Positions 6,034 through 6,553 of a stretch of DNA of 6,553 bases are shown here, piece after piece. The position numbers were made by a program, and so were the translations under genes. This DNA comes from Chloroflexota bacterium. Its GTDB lineage: Bacteria > Chloroflexota > UBA6077 > CF-72. Within the stretch, counting starts at the first letter, position 1. The number at the start of each line of letters is the position of its first letter. The stretch is taken from NCBI GenBank assembly GCA_019247135.1, contig JAFAPL010000725.1:1-6553 (forward strand), given 5' to 3'. Below the pieces are notes generated by a model. The model was given only the letters and a program-made list of their open reading frames with translations, made no database searches and was not told where the DNA came from.

Positions 6034-6071
6034 CGGGCTCAGGACCGAGGCACCACTTCAGTGCGAGCCCG
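6034..6071. repeat. Inverted repeat in the nrdR/RNase J divergent promoter region
   Basis: CGGGCTC (6034-6040) and GAGCCCG (6065-6071) form perfect 7-bp arms around 24 nt. Nested inside is CACT-TC-AGTG (6054-6063). The site lies just upstream of the predicted RNase J -10 and could be an operator or a hairpin in an nrdR leader if nrdR is also transcribed from further away. Its function is unknown. Confidence 0.3.
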
Positions 6072-6075
6072 AGAA

Positions 6076-6084
6076 TGTCACAAT
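6076..6084 (+). promoter_or_regulatory. Possible extended -10 of the RNase J gene
   Basis: TGT-CACAAT on the plus strand combines a TGn extension with a 4-of-6 -10 match. Start of transcription near 6091 would leave only about 5 nt before the ATG at 6096, in line with the lack of a ribosome-binding site. No convincing -35 is seen. Confidence 0.3.
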
Positions 6085-6095
6085 GACGCACGTCC

Positions 6096-6553
6096 ATGCA
6101 GAGCACGCACGAACGGCAGGATGACGTACGAATCCGGGTCAGCCCCCTCGGCGGGGTCGGCGAAGTCGGTAAAAACTCGACCCTGATCGAGTACGGCGAG
6201 GACATGCTCATAGTCGACGCCGGGGTCAAGTTCCCCGAGGCCGAGCTTCACGGCGTCGACCTCGTCGTCGCCGACTACACGCACATCGCCGAGCACCTGG
6301 ATGCCCTGCTCGGCGTGGTCTTCACCCATGGCCACGAGGACCACATCGGCGGGCTGCCCTACCTGATCATGCAGCTCGACCCGCACGATCCACTTCCCAT
6401 TTACGGAACGCCGCTCACCCTTGGCCTCATCAGTGTGAAGCTCAAGGAGCATGGCATGCTCGGCCGGGTCGAGCAGCACGAGTTCCGCGAAGGCGACCTC
6501 GCCCACCTCGGACCGTTCCGCATCGAGCCAATCGCCGTCAACCACAGCATCCC
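6096..6553 (+). CDS. rnj: Ribonuclease J (5' part, continues beyond window)
   Basis: The first 152 residues of a metallo-beta-lactamase/beta-CASP ribonuclease, the 5'-3' exo- and endonuclease of mRNA decay and rRNA maturation in many Gram-positive-related bacteria. After a short tail, VRIRVSPLGGVGEVGKN (from residue 11) gives the family N-terminus. Asp41 lies in LIVDAGVKFPE (motif I), the zinc-binding HGHEDH is at 78-83 (motif II), IYGTPLTLGLISVKLKEHG follows, and VNHSI with His150 opens motif III at the window edge. An in-frame TGA at 6084 leaves the ATG at 6096 as the only credible start, giving a 10-residue N-terminal extension before the conserved core. There is no Shine-Dalgarno sequence. 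The gene is divergent from nrdR. The beta-CASP and C-terminal domains lie outside the window, so J1 and J2 subtypes cannot be separated. Confidence 0.95.
   Translation, partial: MQSTHERQDDVRIRVSPLGGVGEVGKNSTLIEYGEDMLIVDAGVKFPEAELHGVDLVVADYTHIAEHLDALLGVVFTHGHEDHIGGLPYLIMQLDPHDPLPIYGTPLTLGLISVKLKEHGMLGRVEQHEFREGDLAHLGPFRIEPIAVNHSI

Noticed and set aside
6083..6124. 13-codon frame (MTHVHAEHARTAG) overlapping the RNase J start
   Set aside because: It is too short and has no ribosome-binding site; a regulatory leader peptide cannot be supported from sequence alone.
5969..6229. N-terminal extension of nrdR up to the upstream ATG at 6229
   Set aside because: The added 87 residues are low-complexity, overlap the RNase J start region on the other strand, and are absent from the NrdR family, which begins M-x-C-P.
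6078..6545. 155-codon minus-strand frame opposite RNase J
   Set aside because: It is complementary to a clear RNase J coding sequence with the HGHEDH motif and matches no family.
1..6553. CRISPR arrays, tRNA or rRNA genes, transposase genes
   Set aside because: No regularly spaced direct repeats, cloverleaf-like segments, rRNA stretches or transposase motifs were seen on reading either strand.

Overview
This is a GC-rich bacterial window. From left to right it holds the N-terminal part of a secreted c-type cytochrome, a polytopic membrane protein of unknown function, an animal-type heme peroxidase gene broken by one frameshift, and a compact CPBP protease, dcd, nrdR operon. All of these are on the minus strand. 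The 5' part of an RNase J gene runs rightward off the far edge. NrdR and RNase J together, a dCTP deaminase very close to the mycobacterial form, and Shine-Dalgarno-less starts suggest Chloroflexota or Actinomycetota, probably from a soil or environmental genome. That placement is inference, because no rRNA or other taxonomic marker is present.

The standout feature is dcd. Its 379-codon reading frame is twice the normal length because an in-frame 190-residue block interrupts the conserved segment just after the RSSLGRLG motif. Removing the block leaves a 189-residue enzyme that is collinear with the Mycobacterium tuberculosis dCTP deaminase/dUTPase. The block has the marks of a mini-intein: N-terminal Ser, a TxxH block B, a YDLEV block F, and a C-terminal Ser-Asn followed by Thr. 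I see no homing endonuclease motifs.

The right-hand module concerns nucleotide supply. NrdR, the repressor of ribonucleotide reductase genes, is followed by dcd with a 4-nt GTGA overlap, and then by the CPBP protease gene after 6 nt. This operon is divergent from RNase J across a 127-nt spacer. nrdR has a TATGAT element placed so that its mRNA would be leaderless.

The left-hand module looks like redox or stress functions: a CXXCH cytochrome resembling the cytochrome c peroxidase/MauG group, a membrane protein, and a heme peroxidase. Each is separated by 127-197 nt. Plausible sigma70-type promoters precede the cytochrome and the peroxidase. The peroxidase frameshift separates the distal-His half from the proximal-His half, so as sequenced the gene cannot give an active enzyme. 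A one-base sequencing or assembly error is as likely as real decay. The 238-nt gap between the peroxidase and the protease gene carries an imperfect palindromic intergenic repeat.
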